Shown here: positions 50,201-57,836 of the stretch, one piece after another | How the letters are laid out: every line of letters begins with the position of its first letter | Position numbering within the stretch: the first letter of the stretch is position 1 | Source of the DNA: Doris montereyensis | Taxonomy: Eukaryota; Mollusca; Gastropoda; Nudibranchia; Dorididae | Assembly (NCBI GenBank): GCA_037039925.1 | Contig: JAXRKP010000523.1 | Span: 76,001-140,000 of the forward strand | Direction: 5' to 3' | Length of the DNA: 64,000 nt | The notes under the pieces: generated by a model | Databases searched by the model: none | The model's input: only the letters and a program-made list of their open reading frames with translations | Told to the model about the DNA's origin: nothing | Position numbers and translations under genes: made by a program

Positions 50201-51567
50201 AGTAAATTCTCCTCAAATTTTACTAAAATTTCCTCCAAAACCTTTCACTAAACAAATTTCCTCAAATCCCCTAAAAACGTGGTAACCCTGACTGACTGCT
50301 ACTAGTACTAGGTTTGTACTTCTTTCTTTTCACTCCTTCACATGTGTTTCATCTTGCTGTGATTCTTAATCCACTCTGAGTCTGAGATCACTGCATACGG
50401 TAGGTGGGGTAAATTTCAGCGAAACAAAGTCTTGAGACTTTTGTCATAATAAATGTCCCAGCTGAATTTTTCCCAAAAGCAGAACTGCCAGGTATCTCAT
50501 CTACCTATTTTGTGGAAGGAGGGGGGGGGGGGGGAGCTCAGGGCTTGGCTTGGTGTCCAGAGACAAGGTGTCTGCCTCCCAAACAAAAGGTTGTGGGTTC
50601 GTGCCCAACAATTTGAAGCGTTTTCTTGGGATTTTTTTTAGCAGAACTAGAACTAGAACCAGCTAGGTGGGCCAATACCTAGTCGCATCCAAGTCAGACA
50701 ATAAAAAGGAGGTCCTGTGTGTAGATCACAACACTCTGTGCATGTTAAACTGTTAAAGGTTCCTTGTCTGTTTTGTTCTGTCAACTTCATCATGCACCAT
50801 AGTATTTGTTGAGACGAGCTCCGGCCCAATGTTGTGTACGTTTATTAAGTGCCAGATATTATTTCATTTGGTTTCTGTAGTGTAGCTGTAGCTTTGATGT
50901 GATTTTACTTTTACTTTTTTACCCACATTCACAACTTAGGTGATCTCAGGGTTTTGGAAGGATTTTTTAATTTTGTAAATGTAAACCAAGGCATCTTTAG
51001 CTTTAATATGCACAGAGTGTTGTGATCTGCACACAGAACCTCCTTTTTTATTGTCCATCTCCGATGGGAGTAGGTGTTGATCCACCTACCTCAGTTTGCT
51101 GGGAAAAAAACATTAGAACAATTTTCAACCTGTCAGGGTACGAACCCACAACCTTTTAGCTGAGAGGCTGACGTCTTTGGACCCCTTAGTCCCCATAGCA
51201 GTAGCACTTGCCAGTGATAACTAGATCCTCCCATAAGTTTTCCATCTCCTCCAGATATAACCAAGTAGCCATGTGCACTTGGACTTGAATGGGTTGGGAA
51301 GATGAGGATCAGGTTTTGCACTATCCACTATTCATCACTGATTATTAAACCTTGATCTTTTTCAAAGAAATTTTGATTTTTCTAATCTAGAGAATTACTC
51401 TCTGTGCAAATTTTTTAAAAATGTTCCTTTGTCTTGCAGGTGAAGGCCTTCAAGAAAGGGAAGACAAATCAACTGAAAATTCTGACGCAAAGGTTATGAA
51501 CCGGCTGGGAGGCAGAGCGACTTCTGCGACCATTAGCCAACAACTTGCACAGAGACTTAAAGAATGA
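34605..51567 (+). CDS. GATB: GATB, mitochondrial glutamyl-tRNA(Gln) amidotransferase subunit B
   Basis: GATB is the tRNA-binding subunit of the GatCAB complex. In mitochondria this complex converts misacylated Glu-tRNA(Gln) into Gln-tRNA(Gln). Exon 1 encodes a basic, Ser/Ala/Arg-rich leader without acidic residues ([14 protein letters not shown] start), fitting a mitochondrial transit peptide. Later exons give [110 protein letters not shown] and the C-terminal GatB/YqeY-type tail. Phases agree across all assigned junctions. Four exons contain single frameshifts. One exon between 44940 and 49086 is doubtful. AATAAA follows the stop. Introns hold SINEs, CT-rich microsatellites and a decayed transposon. 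Confidence 0.94.
34736..36363 (+). other. GATB intron 1 with CA and CT microsatellites
   Basis: Contains (CA)n at 35341-35364 and a (CT)n tract with CCT interruptions at 35474-35625. Otherwise unique AT-rich sequence; no exon recognised. Confidence 0.6.
36364..36520 (+). CDS. GATB: GATB exon 2 ([20 protein letters not shown])
   Basis: The signature N-terminal block of the GatB family (ExHxQ..TxSKxF), then [16 protein letters not shown]. Acceptor ttcatggcag, donor GTAAAA, phase 1 to 0. Confidence 0.96.
36870..37440 (+). repeat. Purine-rich minisatellite, about 47 bp, about 12 units
   Basis: The unit has gagtgaggtatgggaaaaga then tagagaaagaagtaagaag. Long frames on the reverse strand ([12 protein letters not shown] repeats) are by-products of the purine bias. 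Confidence 0.93.
37761..37876 (+). CDS. GATB: GATB exon 3 ([19 protein letters not shown]), frameshifted
   Basis: Reads [10 protein letters not shown] through [10 protein letters not shown]. The expected KHYFYADLP follows only after two surplus bases (ta) at about 37848-37849. Both splice sites are good (gtacag, GTAAGT). Confidence 0.92.
37877..39047 (+). other. GATB intron with dispersed element F (inverted)
   Basis: Positions 38425-38580 match the reverse complement of 10120-10260 (ctcgtgccacggaatcctaa). A related cggtgaaagtcgcaaat lies at 38279-38295. Otherwise nothing recognised. Confidence 0.6.
39048..39243 (+). CDS. GATB: GATB exon 4 ([13 protein letters not shown])
   Basis: Reads [33 protein letters not shown], then [10 protein letters not shown]. 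The E-Q-D-S-G-K block is the conserved acidic motif of the catalytic domain. The frame is intact; the donor GTGCTT is weak. Confidence 0.94.
39244..39919 (+). other. GATB intron, nothing recognised
   Basis: Unique-looking sequence. A reversed tRNA-like ggaattgaaccagagtttct at about 39670 may be an old SINE head. Confidence 0.4.
39920..40025 (+). repeat. Short tandem repeat, about 34 bp, 3 copies
   Basis: Three copies of cctgagatgttttgtt then cttgtagttttaaaaa. Confidence 0.8.
40095..40335 (-). mobile_element. SINE family A (inverted)
   Basis: Tail first (ttcaaggccataacagccca), then ttacacctgggtcaagcagg, and a head with tttgaacccgggatctcatg. Confidence 0.8.
40557..40678 (+). CDS. GATB: GATB exon 5 ([11 protein letters not shown]), frameshifted
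   Basis: Reads [20 protein letters not shown] then FVRDLREIL. One base is missing at about 40647, after which [10 protein letters not shown] follows in a new frame. Acceptor ctggcag, donor GTGAGT. Confidence 0.93.
40865..41095 (+). mobile_element. SINE family A, diverged copy (+)
   Basis: Contains taggtgcaacttggtaccag, aacccgtgacaggcc and a tail with actgggataggcttcagct and ccttgatgggac. Confidence 0.55.
41096..42601 (+). other. GATB intron with LINE-tail-like pieces
   Basis: 41365-41440 matches the putative LINE 3' UTR motif (cacgctgacagtgaaactca). 42160-42350 is element D (gtaggtcttatttcctttct, ttcaccctgagatcaccc). Otherwise unrecognised. Confidence 0.5.
42602..42714 (+). CDS. GATB: GATB exon 6 ([10 protein letters not shown]), frameshifted
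   Basis: Reads [19 protein letters not shown], then in a new frame [18 protein letters not shown]. One G is missing in the run at 42657-42660. Donor GTGAGA. Confidence 0.95.
42715..43029 (+). other. GATB intron, nothing recognised
   Basis: Short AT-rich intron with a T12 run near 42762. Confidence 0.5.
43030..43114 (+). CDS. GATB: GATB exon 7 ([13 protein letters not shown])
   Basis: Reads [20 protein letters not shown] and RSFDDDSG, matching the family E.GG.I..ETR.F motif. Donor GTACGT, phases consistent on both sides. Confidence 0.95.
43240..44295 (+). repeat. TCTG-rich repeat followed by (CT)n microsatellite
   Basis: 43240-43900 is built from tctgtctctgtttctatc-like units. 43985-44295 moves from tctctctgtctg to pure (CT)n. 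Between them (43885-43980) lies a copy of element D. Long open frames across it (Leu/Ser/Val-rich) are artefacts. Confidence 0.95.
44712..44940 (+). CDS. GATB: GATB exon 8 ([16 protein letters not shown])
   Basis: Reads [33 protein letters not shown], then [18 protein letters not shown] and SMQLV. It covers the end of the catalytic domain and the start of the helical tail. The frame is intact, phase 0 end. Confidence 0.96.
44941..45202 (+). mobile_element. Intron with SINE family A fragment (+)
   Basis: About 45068-45190 reads gtgacttagtggctaggct, ggattcaaaatcctgg, aagacacctaacacacg. The tail is missing and element E follows directly. Confidence 0.65.
45203..45488 (+). repeat. Dispersed element E, copy 2
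   Basis: Full-length partner of 12583-12895 (catagtacaattgtcgcac, gagcatcttctacttctag, gcaatgcaagactttgac). Confidence 0.75.
45489..45950 (+). other. GATB intron, tcctaaaatctcc repeats
   Basis: 45500-45590 repeats aatctcctaaa-like units that resemble the repeats at 50035-50285. The remainder is unrecognised. Confidence 0.45.
45955..47110 (+). mobile_element. Decayed transposon-encoded ORF
   Basis: Broken forward frames read [35 protein letters not shown], then [20 protein letters not shown] with SFIGNHYH, and finally [18 protein letters not shown]. This order (YPCLWC-type motif, PP.LH..LG, GRSFIGNH, E.H.IPF....GLG..GEQG) is that of large uncharacterised transposon proteins common in cnidarian and mollusc genomes. 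The second Cys expected in the CLWC motif is Arg here. Stops and frameshifts throughout; it lies in a GATB intron. Confidence 0.55.
47111..48352 (+). other. GATB intron, nothing firmly recognised
   Basis: Includes a G13 run near 47461. A short segment after ttttttcctag at 48128-48165, with donor GTGCGT, reads roughly EGIV. It could be a damaged GATB exon but is not secure. Confidence 0.35.
48353..48477 (+). CDS. Phase-fitting candidate exon of GATB, sequence not recognised
   Basis: Acceptor ttcctctacag and donor GTAGGT flank 125 bases open for 41 codons. It starts in phase 0 as GATB exon 8 requires and leaves AG, which joins the next exon to give SGISESAL. The translation ([34 protein letters not shown]) does not resemble the expected GATB helical tail. 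The opposite strand is also open ([18 protein letters not shown]). It may be an altered exon, an exonised insert, or an unrelated reverse-strand coding fragment. Confidence 0.35.
48478..49085 (+). other. GATB intron, nothing recognised
   Basis: AT-rich sequence with short CA repeats. No exon seen. Confidence 0.5.
49086..49164 (+). CDS. GATB: GATB exon ([17 protein letters not shown])
   Basis: Reads [20 protein letters not shown] and SCVTQ, matching human [25 protein letters not shown] in the YqeY-like tail. Phase 1 to 0. Confidence 0.93.
49165..49738 (+). other. GATB intron, nothing recognised
   Basis: AT-rich, with a short (AT)n at 49290-49320. Confidence 0.5.
49739..49870 (+). CDS. GATB: GATB exon ([19 protein letters not shown])
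   Basis: 44 codons, phase 0 to 0: [19 protein letters not shown], then [20 protein letters not shown]. Human has VFEELWKREGKTPGQIV and HSVMEAHPQVV. Acceptor tctcatag, donor GTAAGT. Confidence 0.95.
49871..50539 (+). other. GATB intron with element D
   Basis: 50035-50285 has loose repeats of (c)tcctcaaatc-type units. 50315-50440 is element D (gtttgtacttctttctttt, tgagatcactgcatacggta). Confidence 0.5.
50540..50770 (+). mobile_element. SINE family B (+)
   Basis: ggcttggtgtccagagacaa, aaggttgtgggttcgtgccc, acctagtcgcatccaagtca, aaaggaggtcctgtgtgtag. Confidence 0.75.
50925..51200 (-). mobile_element. SINE family B (inverted)
   Basis: Reverse complement: tail ttacccacattcacaactta first, head aacccacaaccttttagctg and gaggctgacgtctttgg last. 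It makes an inverted pair with the copy at 50540 in the same intron. Confidence 0.8.
51440..51567 (+). CDS. GATB: GATB terminal exon, frameshifted
   Basis: Reads [14 protein letters not shown] in the entry frame, then from about 51483 in a new frame [20 protein letters not shown] and LAQRLKE before TGA at 51565-51567. The family ends with a similar N-K-L-x-G block and Q.L...L. The exon length (128) confirms a one-base loss or two-base gain. Confidence 0.92.
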
Positions 51568-51698
51568 TTTGAGATGTAAATTATAGAGTTATAAAGAGTA
51601 TGTTTATTGTAATGATGACATGCAGTGCGGTAATATTGTTAGATTCTATGTGATTAGTGAGCCATTATTTTGTATTGTTAATGTATTGGTCATGATCA

Positions 51699-51704
51699 AA
51701 TAAA
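51699..51704 (+). promoter_or_regulatory. GATB: GATB polyadenylation signal
   Basis: AATAAA about 130 bases after the stop codon. Confidence 0.8.
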
Positions 51705-51719
51705 CGGTCTTGCATTTTC

Positions 51720-52118
51720 CAAAAGATTATGATGTGACTCTTCTTGTTGAATCTTTCAAAGGAATGCAAAGTAAAGAGTATTATAATTATATATGCAACA
51801 ATGCAATGGGTTTTGAATTTGAGCATTGTAAAACGTAAGAATGTAAGCTGTAGGTGTAAGAAATAAGAGTGACACTTTTCACGGTAAGGTGAGGAAAAGT
51901 TTACATGGGCTGACAGTGACAGTGACAGACAGAAGTACCTTGTGATGTAGGCTTATGATGATGTGCTTGAGTTTGAGTGCTTGTGTAGTTTGTAGTGAAC
52001 GATTTAGAAATGAATAAAAGAAAAGAAATGTTAAAACCATTGGCAAAGCCAACCAGTTCAATTACACGGCAGTCAACTTATTGTATCTTTTAATTGTTTG
52101 GTGTAATTCATGTAGAAG
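51720..52118. other. Intergenic, nothing recognised
   Basis: Unique-looking AT-rich sequence after GATB. Confidence 0.5.
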
Positions 52119-52410
52119 TAGACCGCCAGTGGCTGAGTGGTTAGGCTGCTGGACTTGAAATCATGAGGTCCCGGGTTCAAATCGTAGCAAAGCTAGGCCC
52201 AACGTAGTGTTCCTTGTGAAAGACACATTACACACATTTTCCCCCTTCGACTTAGGTGCAAATGGGTACAAGCACTAGCTTGGAAGTAAAGTCCTGCGTC
52301 AGATTAGCATACTATCCAGGGGTTATTTTTTACTATCACCTGTTCGGCTTCACGCAATAGAACAGAATAAGCTCTGTCTCAATGGGCCGTAACGGCACTG
52401 AACAAACTTT
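52119..52410 (+). mobile_element. SINE family A, copy (+)
   Basis: Near full length: cagtggctgagtggttaggc, ccgggttcaaatcgtag, aaatgggtacaagcactagc, tgggccgtaacggcactgaa. Confidence 0.88.
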
Positions 52411-52794
52411 ATAGAAATAGAACAGGTGTAAACACATAGGATACTAGTAAAACTTAAATTTATTCGTTAAGATTTAGGAAATAACTTTTCCACTGGGCAG
52501 TGTCCACGCTTTCTAGTCATCAAGACGAGCTCAGCAAGACTGCCTTGTACTACTTAACTTGTACTTGCACTAAAGTTGCACATAAGCTTTAGCAATCTGC
52601 TTGGTAGTTATTTCTGGACGTAAGATTTTTTACCCAATCAGAAAGCTTGAATTGATGAGAATGTTGTTTTTAAAGATACACCAAGCTGAAACTTAAAACA
52701 TCCTTTGTGAGACTGAGAGTGAGAGCTTGTTTTTTGCTCACATTAGTCACATGCACCATATTAATAATATTATTATATGGTGTCCTGTAGGCTT

Positions 52795-53155
52795 TGGGAA
52801 ACATATAAAAGATAGAGATAAAGATGGATTCATAGTCTGTATCCCGCACAAAGTGCAGACTCACCGACTATACATCATTTATCCCCCAGCAGGCCATTTC
52901 ATTCACTCATTCAGTGCTTCTCAACTCCCTGGGGAGCATACAGTAAACAAGCCTTTTCATACTATCACTGTAATAAGATCTTTCTCTACCTATAGCTGCA
53001 TACTCATTCAAACCTGAATCAAGTGAGGAAAGAAGAGTGTATCACTTTTCCCAAGAGTACAACGTTGTGAGAAAACCCCACTTGTACCAGCCGTGTAGTA
53101 TGAATCAGTGTAATTCAAGTAATTGTGATTACAAGCTCACAACACTACAGCTCAG
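52795..53155 (-). repeat. Dispersed element C, inverted copy
   Basis: Aligns with the reverse complement of 56930-57262 over about 340 bp (tccctggggagcatacagta, accgactatacatcatttat, cccaagagtacaacgttgtg). The head carries a reversed tRNA-like segment, so this may be a third SINE family. Confidence 0.8.
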
Positions 53156-55980
53156 CTACACCTCAAAAATTTATATTTATATTAGGTTTTGCTCAAACTG
53201 CCTTTCTTCAAACTACATATCAATTCAGGGTCTAGATATGCACCACATGGGTACACAAGATCTCTAAGTCTAAGTTATGCTTATCTCCAAAGTAGAGAAC
53301 AGGACTAAAATCTAAAGCTTGGGTAATTAATAATAGACCTACTCATGGACCAAGGTGGAAACATTCCAACCAGATCTTTCATTCCCCATTCTCAACACAT
53401 TCAGGTTGGGATGGGAATGAACCATTACCCCTTGTGTTGATGCTAAAATGTTAACTGTTGTAGCCTATGCTAACCAACATTAAAGTTTAAACAGTGATTA
53501 GCGTGATAATATTAATAGTAATGTAGCATAGGGCCTTCCTAAATAAATGCAGCTTGCTTGGATTGTGATGGAGCCAGCTTTGGCATTGAAAAAGGGGCCC
53601 CTCTTCACCCAATGTATCTATGACGTCCCTTGACCGACATAGAATAGACTTGAGCCGCAGGTATCCATAATTGGCCTCGAGCCGACTGAGGCAAGTAAGC
53701 GCTGATGGTTGCTTTTTTAAGGGTTCTCTCTGAACTCAAAGAATTCAAGGCCCATTAAATGAAGGAGAAGATGGGTTACAACTTACATTACATGTATTTC
53801 TCTTCCTCTCTCATGCATATCTTACATGTACCCTTACCCTTAAAATTTACATTTTGAAGCTTATCCTGTCCTCTGGTGATCCCAGGATGATGAATTAAAA
53901 GAAAACAGCAAGATATTGATGATAAGAATAAGAAGATAGCTGTAGTGGTAGACACAGAATGTAGTAAATGATAAAAAGAAATAAGAACTTTTGGTGCCAG
54001 TCCCAGTGTCAGTGCTCCTACTCTTCTCTATCAATACTTTCAATCATATTCATATGGCATCGCCAATCAACCAACCTCCTACCACTTGATGGACGTAAAC
54101 ATTTTGTGTAACTGAAAATCATAAAAGTAAAACAGACACACACATAACCTACAACTAACTACATGTATAAGATCTCTCCTCTCTTTGAGTCTCTGTCTCA
54201 GTCTGTCTCTCAGTCTCACATTCACACACATTAATATAACTAAGTAAAGACAAAACAATTCCAATTACTTTTTACATGGTTCCAACAAATTTTATTTAAA
54301 AGAAACAGCAGCAATAACCTGCTGATACTAGTGATACCGTTGCACATTAAAAAAAGAGCAGAAGAGCATTGTGCCTGACTGACTCACAACACACTTGAAT
54401 GAAATGCCAGTTTCAGTACGGTGGCTGATAAAACTCAATGAATGAAGACAAAGCTGCTCTAGACAAGAGTAGTTCTCACTAATACTTTAGTAGTAGTAGT
54501 AGTAGTAGTAGTAGTATAGGATTTAGTACTCTTTGTAACCAGTTTGAGAAAAAATATCTCCATTCTGATCTGATCAATATTCTTCTATCTGAGTCTGACT
54601 GTAAACCATAGAAATGTTTTCATTACTACAATATGTTGCAGGGAATGCCAAATCGGATGACGTTATTACCGTACATGGTAACATTTCTCAAAATCCTTTT
54701 CTACTACTGATGCGGTATGGTACAAAATGATGTTGACAGGTAATGTTTTTTTATTAGTTAAAATTGATGAACTAAAGTTTGAACTTGAACTATATGCATG
54801 TTCATGACAGAATATGAATTGAAATGAGAGATAAAGTCCAAATACTTAGAGCGCACGTATGTTAATGTTGTGACTGATAAGAAAGAATTGTTTTTTTTTA
54901 AGTTTGAGAAGTTTTTGTTTGACGTAAACAAAGCTGACTTAAAAGCCAAAAGTTACACAAAAATATCATAATAAAGTATGTATCATAGAACATCATTGAA
55001 TATGTACACAATGCCATAATAATTTGTAGTATAAAAATGAAACAGTAAAATCTGACAACACAGAATAATTTGATTTTTCAAAGCTCACTTTTCGTCCCTT
55101 TCAGCAGACAGTGCCACTTTTGTTGACAAGCTCAATGGGAAAGTACAAATTCTTTGATTTGACGATATCCAAACAATCAAATGGAAAGATATACACATGT
55201 ATATAATATCATAACAATGATATTTTATTAATTATGGTTATGTACAGTATACCACACATATACACAGAACACACATCAAAGGTGCCAATACTAGGAGTCC
55301 GCAATCTCGTAAGGCATGAAAAACTTAAAAAAAAGAAGAAGAAGGAAATGTTCCAAAAACAAAACAATGCAAATAAAAGCTTTCATTCATTGGAAAAGAT
55401 AAAATAAGAACAATTTATAGGTACGGTAATGTAAAAGCAAAACGCTTCCAACTAAACAAGACAATCTTCTTTCCTTCCCTTTGAATTCAAGCACAATAGT
55501 GAGCAACCAAAGTTGTTGGTATAAATGTGACCCCTAGCTTAACATTCATGCACTAGTCATACACTGGTAAGGGAAGTAGTAGTACTATTAGTACTAGTAG
55601 TAGTAGGAATAACGGGCTTGAGATCATGTTGCTCTTCCATAATGTTTGGGGCAGTCAAACCAAACCAACGTCAAATGGCAAAACATAAAAACAAGCTGCT
55701 TTGATTCCTTTGAAATTGAAAAATCTTATTTCCTTCGAGTGGAAACTCTTTATGGTATCTCTTTCTCTTCCTCTCTCATGCATATCTTGGCAATGGCTGC
55801 AGTGGTGGTAGTAGACATTCTGTAGGAAACAGGAAAAAAAAGGCAAACAATGTTAAGAAGGCAAGCAAGAAAAGAAAATTTGATGAATTAAATGTGATGT
55901 ACATGATAAGAATGACTAGATCAGGCTGCCATTACTCCATTAGTGTCTTATATACATGGTCCTGTCCTCAAACATTAATT
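53156..55980. other. GATB-RBM12 intergenic, largely unrecognised
   Basis: AT-rich. Contains tag trinucleotide repeats at 54488-54514 and 55575-55600 and an AATAAA on the reverse strand near 54290 that could end an RBM12 transcript if its 3' UTR is long or spliced. No coding exon identified. Confidence 0.45.
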
Positions 55981-56014
55981 GTCACCTGCTCTCAGTTTAC
56001 CCTAGTAGTAGTAG

Positions 56015-56490
56015 TAGCACAGAAAGATTGTGGAATGGACGGCCAACAGAAATCAAATAGCAGTGGTGCTGAAGACATAGGAAAACAGAACTAAATGCAT
56101 CAATTAAAAATAAAAATTAAATTGACATTCTGTGGTTAAATTGCTGACAGTCTGACACTACCGACAGTAGTAATACCAAGAATTCAGTTGGTCAATCATT
56201 ATGAAGAAGAATAAAAATAAGACGACAAAGAGGTATGTATGTGTCTGTGCACGTGCATGTGTGTGTATGCATTGACACACGCATGTGTGTAATTATGTCC
56301 TCCATGCCCATTATTAAAAAAAGTACCATAATTTAGTATAATGACATTCTCAGAGCACTTGCTTGTTTCATTGAAACTTACTTCATGCATCCACCATGTA
56401 TGTGGTGATCTCAGGGTAAGAGGCAACAGAAAGATGAAAGGCATGTGAAAGAGTGGAAGGAAAGAAGCAAGATCTAGTAGTAGTTAGTAC
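56015..56490 (+). mobile_element. LINE 3' end remnant
   Basis: aagattgtggaatggacggc corresponds to RLWNGRPTEIK, as at 20710. It is followed by the putative 3' UTR motif (aattcagttggtcaatcatt, atgaagaagaataaa) and then element D (tccaccatgtatgtggtgat). The co-linear order links these pieces to one LINE family. Confidence 0.6.
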
Positions 56491-56929
56491 CGAGAACATT
56501 TTTCAACCGTATGTCACTGTGAAACATGTGCTCATTACACCATGATGATATAAATTTATGTATAAGTAAAACAGTAAAACTCCAGAACGTGATGTTTACA
56601 AGATCTACATTGTACTAGCGTACTACTATAAATTTGTAATTTACATTTGTCACATACTTGACTCTATGTTCCTCTCCCCAACTCTGTGTGTCAATGTCAA
56701 AAAGTTACAAAGTTGTCTTTCTCTGCCTCTCTTTTTCCCCTTCACATTTTTATCTCTCTTCCAACCCATCCACTCGCGCCAATTCCTCTTTATGGGTTTT
56801 GTCTTGAAACTTACATCCATCATCAATCAATGAATGCTTCTACATGTATTTCATCCTTAAACAGACATATTTTTCTTTGGGAACTGAAGTAAAATAAATA
56901 TGTTAAATTAACTTAAATTTATAAAAGGT
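56491..56929. other. Intergenic, nothing recognised
   Basis: No gene or repeat family identified. Confidence 0.5.
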
Positions 56930-57262
56930 GTTGTAGCTGAACCGTAGTGTTGTGAGCTTGTAACCACGGCGACACTGGTTCGGTGTGGGTTTTTTCCCAC
57001 AACGCTGTACTCTTAGAGTTTCCACACTTGACTCAGGTTTGAAATTAATTTGAATGAGTACCTAGCTATAGATAAGAGAAATATCTTGTCTGAGCGTTAG
57101 TGCGAAAAAGCCTAACACTAACAGGCTTGTGTACTGTATGCTCCCCGGGAAGTTGAGAAGGACTTTGAATGGAATGGCCCATTGGGGGATAAATGATGTA
57201 CAGTCGGTGAGCTTAAACTTGTGCGGGGATATGGACTATAAATCTGTCTTTACCTTTATAAT
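56930..57262 (+). repeat. Dispersed element C, direct copy
   Basis: Starts tgttgtagctgaaccgtagt with tRNA-like ctggttcggtgtg. The body has gtatgctccccgggaagttg and the tail ggactataaatctgtcttta. Inverted partner at 52795-53155. Confidence 0.8.
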
Positions 57263-57836
57263 ATAATTACAGTGTAACACGCAAATTTCAAACACAAAAA
57301 ACTTAAGTCATGGCTATGTCCCAAACTCTTCTCCAGGTCTGATTTTTAATCCCTCTATTTTCTGTAAACACTTCATGTACCAGCAACACGCCTTTCTCAA
57401 ATCCTAAACAAAATCTCAAACTCAAACTAGCAAACTCGCATAAAATATCAACAATGTAATATTTAAAATATGATTACATTTTAGAATTTTATGGCAACCC
57501 TCGAGTTTGGTTTGAACAAGTGGCTTCACTTTGACTGATGCCGTGTGACTGAACAGACAAGTTCTAGGTGAATAAACTCTAGATCTATGCTTGACAGACA
57601 CTGACAAGACTGACACGGGGATGTGATGGGTGATGTGGCGATGGGATGGGTGATATGTAGCAATATCACCATAACTTTTTTTTGTTTTGTAGTATAATTT
57701 TAGTCCTTAAATTTATGAAAAGCGTCTGACACAGAAATCTTGAATACATGGCTATCTTGAACTCATTGACCCGACCCATCATAATATTCGAATATCTACA
57801 GAATGTGACTTACTTCACTTACCATTGACTGGATTC
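57263..57836 (-). other. RBM12 3' region
   Basis: Non-coding sequence downstream of the RBM12 stop. No clear polyadenylation signal was chosen. Confidence 0.45.

Noticed and set aside
52119..52195. tRNA gene
   Set aside because: Same SINE family A head as at 13733.
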